From contig DAIDTL010000075.1 of assembly GCA_027457225.1 (NCBI GenBank), forward strand, positions 1-5,930: 5,930 nucleotides of DNA, given 5' to 3'. Of the stretch, positions 4,559-5,930 are shown piece after piece. Made by a program: the position numbers and the translations under genes. Origin of the DNA: Ferrovaceae bacterium (GTDB lineage Bacteria > Pseudomonadota > Gammaproteobacteria > Burkholderiales > Ferrovaceae). Every line of letters starts with the position of its first letter. Within the stretch, counting starts at the first letter, position 1. Below the pieces are notes generated by a model, which did not search any database, had not been told where the DNA came from, and saw only the letters and a program-made list of their open reading frames with translations.

Positions 4559-5930
4559 ATGACAGCCATCACCCCTGCAGAGATCCGTTTCGAAAATGGC
4601 GTTCCGTTTGCTCCCGCGTTCGATGATGTATTTCACTCGGTGGACGGTGGCGTCGACCAAAGTACAAGCGTTTTCCTGGACGGTAATGGATTGCCGGAAC
4701 GCTGGCAGAATCGGCCTTCCTTCCAGATCCTGGAAACGGGCTTTGGCATTGGGCTAAATTTTCTGGTGACCTGGAATGCCTGGCGCAACACAGTAGATGC
4801 CACGACTTCTCGACTGCACTTCGTCTCGTTTGAAAAGCATCCGTTGACCCGTACAGACCTTGCCCAAGCACTGCACCCGCATGTCTCCCTTTCCCCTCTT
4901 TCCAGTGCCCTGCTTGACGCATGGCCGCCACTGGTTGCCGGAGTGCATCAACTGGAATTTGAGCAGGGGCATGTCATATTGACTTTGGTTCTGGGAGACA
5001 TCCAGTACACACTGCCCCAGTTTGCCATGGCTGCAGACGCTGTATTTCTGGATGGTTTTTCTCCAGGGAAGAATCACGAGATGTGGAATGACTGGGTCAT
5101 CCGTCACATTGCCCGGCAATCCCTATACCGAGGCACCCTTGCAACCTGGTGCGTAGCGGGCGCCGTCCGCAGATTGCTGGAATTGCATGGATACACAGTG
5201 CAGCGCCGCCCGGGTTTTGGCCGCAAGCGCGAACGTCTGGAAGCGCGCTTCGACAGGATTCCGGCGCACGCTTTCGAACGCATGGTCACTCCGACACGCA
5301 ATCCGGTATTGGCGCGTGTACTCCATGCACACAGCAAGCAACGCAGGGCCATGATTGTCGGTGCCGGGGTTGCAGGATGCCTGATGGCAGAACGCCTGTC
5401 ACAACGTGGATGGCATGTGGATTTGTTCGATCGGCAGGCGGGCCCGGCCCAAGAAACTTCTGGAAACCCTGCAGGGATCATCCGCCCGGTGCTCTCTCTT
5501 GACGATAATCTGGCCTCGCGCCTGGGACGGGCCGCGTTTTTTCAGACGCTACGGACTTTGCACCGCTTGCAAAGCCAGGGAAGACAGATCCGACACAAGC
5601 AGTGCGGTGTACTGGTCCTGGCAGTAAATGAAACGCAGGCTTTGTTACAACGCAGCATCATCACCCATCATTGCTACCCGCCAGATTATGTCGAGTTTCT
5701 GGAACCCGCTGCTGCCAGAAAACTTAGCGGCACCAAAGTGCATTGGGGCGGTTGGTATTTCCCGCAAGGTGGATGGGTTGATCCCGTGAGCCTCTGCAAC
5801 GTTGCACTGGCAGCAGGAGGGGACTGCATTCAAACCCATTGGAATACCGACATCGCGCAAATCCGGAAGACGCAGGTCTGGCATGCACTGGATATACGGG
5901 GCCAGCTCCTGGCAGAGGCTCCTGTGCTGA
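4559..5930 (+). CDS. mnmC: Bifunctional tRNA 5-methylaminomethyl-2-thiouridine biosynthesis protein MnmC (3' end beyond the window)
   Basis: MnmC finishes the wobble uridine (U34) of certain tRNAs. Its FAD domain removes the carboxymethyl group from cmnm5(s2)U to give nm5(s2)U, and its SAM-dependent domain methylates that to mnm5(s2)U. The N-terminal methyltransferase shows the Glu-Thr-Gly-Phe-Gly-Ile-Gly-Leu-Asn SAM loop (59-67) and Asp165-Gly-Phe-Ser-Pro ... Met-Trp176. The FAD domain starts at about residue 263 with the Rossmann Gly-Ala-Gly-Val-Ala-Gly (268-273), then Ser-Gly-Asn-Pro-Ala-Gly (301-306) and a Phe-Pro-Gln-Gly-Gly-Trp block near 401-406. The window holds 457 codons with no stop; family members are usually somewhat over 600 residues. 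The ATG at 4559 is chosen because MTAITPAEIRFENG aligns with the family start; in-frame ATGs at 4520, 4529 and 4532 are alternatives, and none has a good Shine-Dalgarno. His173 sits where Pro is usual in the Asn-Pro-x-Met-Trp motif. Confidence 0.95.
   Translation, partial: MTAITPAEIRFENGVPFAPAFDDVFHSVDGGVDQSTSVFLDGNGLPERWQNRPSFQILETGFGIGLNFLVTWNAWRNTVDATTSRLHFVSFEKHPLTRTDLAQALHPHVSLSPLSSALLDAWPPLVAGVHQLEFEQGHVILTLVLGDIQYTLPQFAMAADAVFLDGFSPGKNHEMWNDWVIRHIARQSLYRGTLATWCVAGAVRRLLELHGYTVQRRPGFGRKRERLEARFDRIPAHAFERMVTPTRNPVLARVLHAHSKQRRAMIVGAGVAGCLMAERLSQRGWHVDLFDRQAGPAQETSGNPAGIIRPVLSLDDNLASRLGRAAFFQTLRTLHRLQSQGRQIRHKQCGVLVLAVNETQALLQRSIITHHCYPPDYVEFLEPAAARKLSGTKVHWGGWYFPQGGWVDPVSLCNVALAAGGDCIQTHWNTDIAQIRKTQVWHALDIRGQLLAEAPVL

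Noticed and set aside
4387..4626. A 79-codon plus-strand open frame in the gap before mnmC
   Set aside because: It overlaps the first 68 bases of mnmC in another frame, has no homology I recognise and its composition looks non-coding.
4569..5481. Three minus-strand frames of about 120 codons inside mnmC
   Set aside because: They lie wholly opposite the conserved MnmC methyltransferase and FAD motifs and overlap one another; these are shadow frames.
1..5930. CRISPR arrays, tRNA or rRNA genes, insertion-sequence ends, phage genes
   Set aside because: I scanned for regularly spaced repeats, tRNA-like T-arm sequences, transposase motifs and target duplications and saw none; apparent repeats are limited to the short dyads listed.

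Overview
This window looks like ordinary chromosomal DNA from a proteobacterium. The closest fit is the Betaproteobacteria. That rests on recognising protein families (Orn, an Ste24-type M48 protease, a zinc-containing RsgA, the CobD/CbiB-like membrane family common in that class, and a fused two-domain MnmC) and on a remembered gene order, not on a database search. There are no RNA genes, insertion sequences, CRISPR arrays or phage genes. Coding density is high; the only sizeable gap is about 240 bases (4316-4558).

Layout. Bases 1-100 (minus) hold the first 33 codons of oligoribonuclease (orn). Diverging from it, a membrane-embedded M48 zinc protease (about 160-1416, plus) overlaps rsgA (1413-2303, plus) by four bases, so the two are probably co-transcribed. 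rsgA meets a convergent CobD/CbiB-like membrane protein (2300-3202, minus), and their stop codons interlock in one CTAG. Upstream of that gene, on the same strand, are a 9-bp perfect inverted repeat and a clear intrinsic terminator (3247-3272). The terminator ends the preceding minus-strand gene (3281-4315), an uncharacterised 344-residue protein with an N-terminal hydrophobic segment and a C-terminal module resembling the tail of conjugative relaxases. Diverging from it is mnmC (4559 to the window end, plus, incomplete), the bifunctional tRNA wobble-uridine enzyme.

Function. Four of the six genes belong to or resemble RNA and translation housekeeping or envelope proteolysis: Orn clears RNA dinucleotides, RsgA matures the 30S subunit, MnmC finishes mnm5(s2)U34 in tRNA, and the Ste24-like enzyme is a membrane protease. 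The CobD-like protein has no cobalamin genes beside it.

Most unusual parts. (1) The 3281-4315 protein combines a membrane anchor, a strongly basic middle region and a relaxase-tail-like C-terminus in a housekeeping setting. (2) Its mRNA leader (4322-4386) contains segments that can form mutually exclusive pairings. These include a terminator-like hairpin ahead of seven U residues and a CCUCC element able to mask the GGAGG ribosome binding site. This is a cis-regulatory hypothesis read by eye and needs folding and comparative tests.
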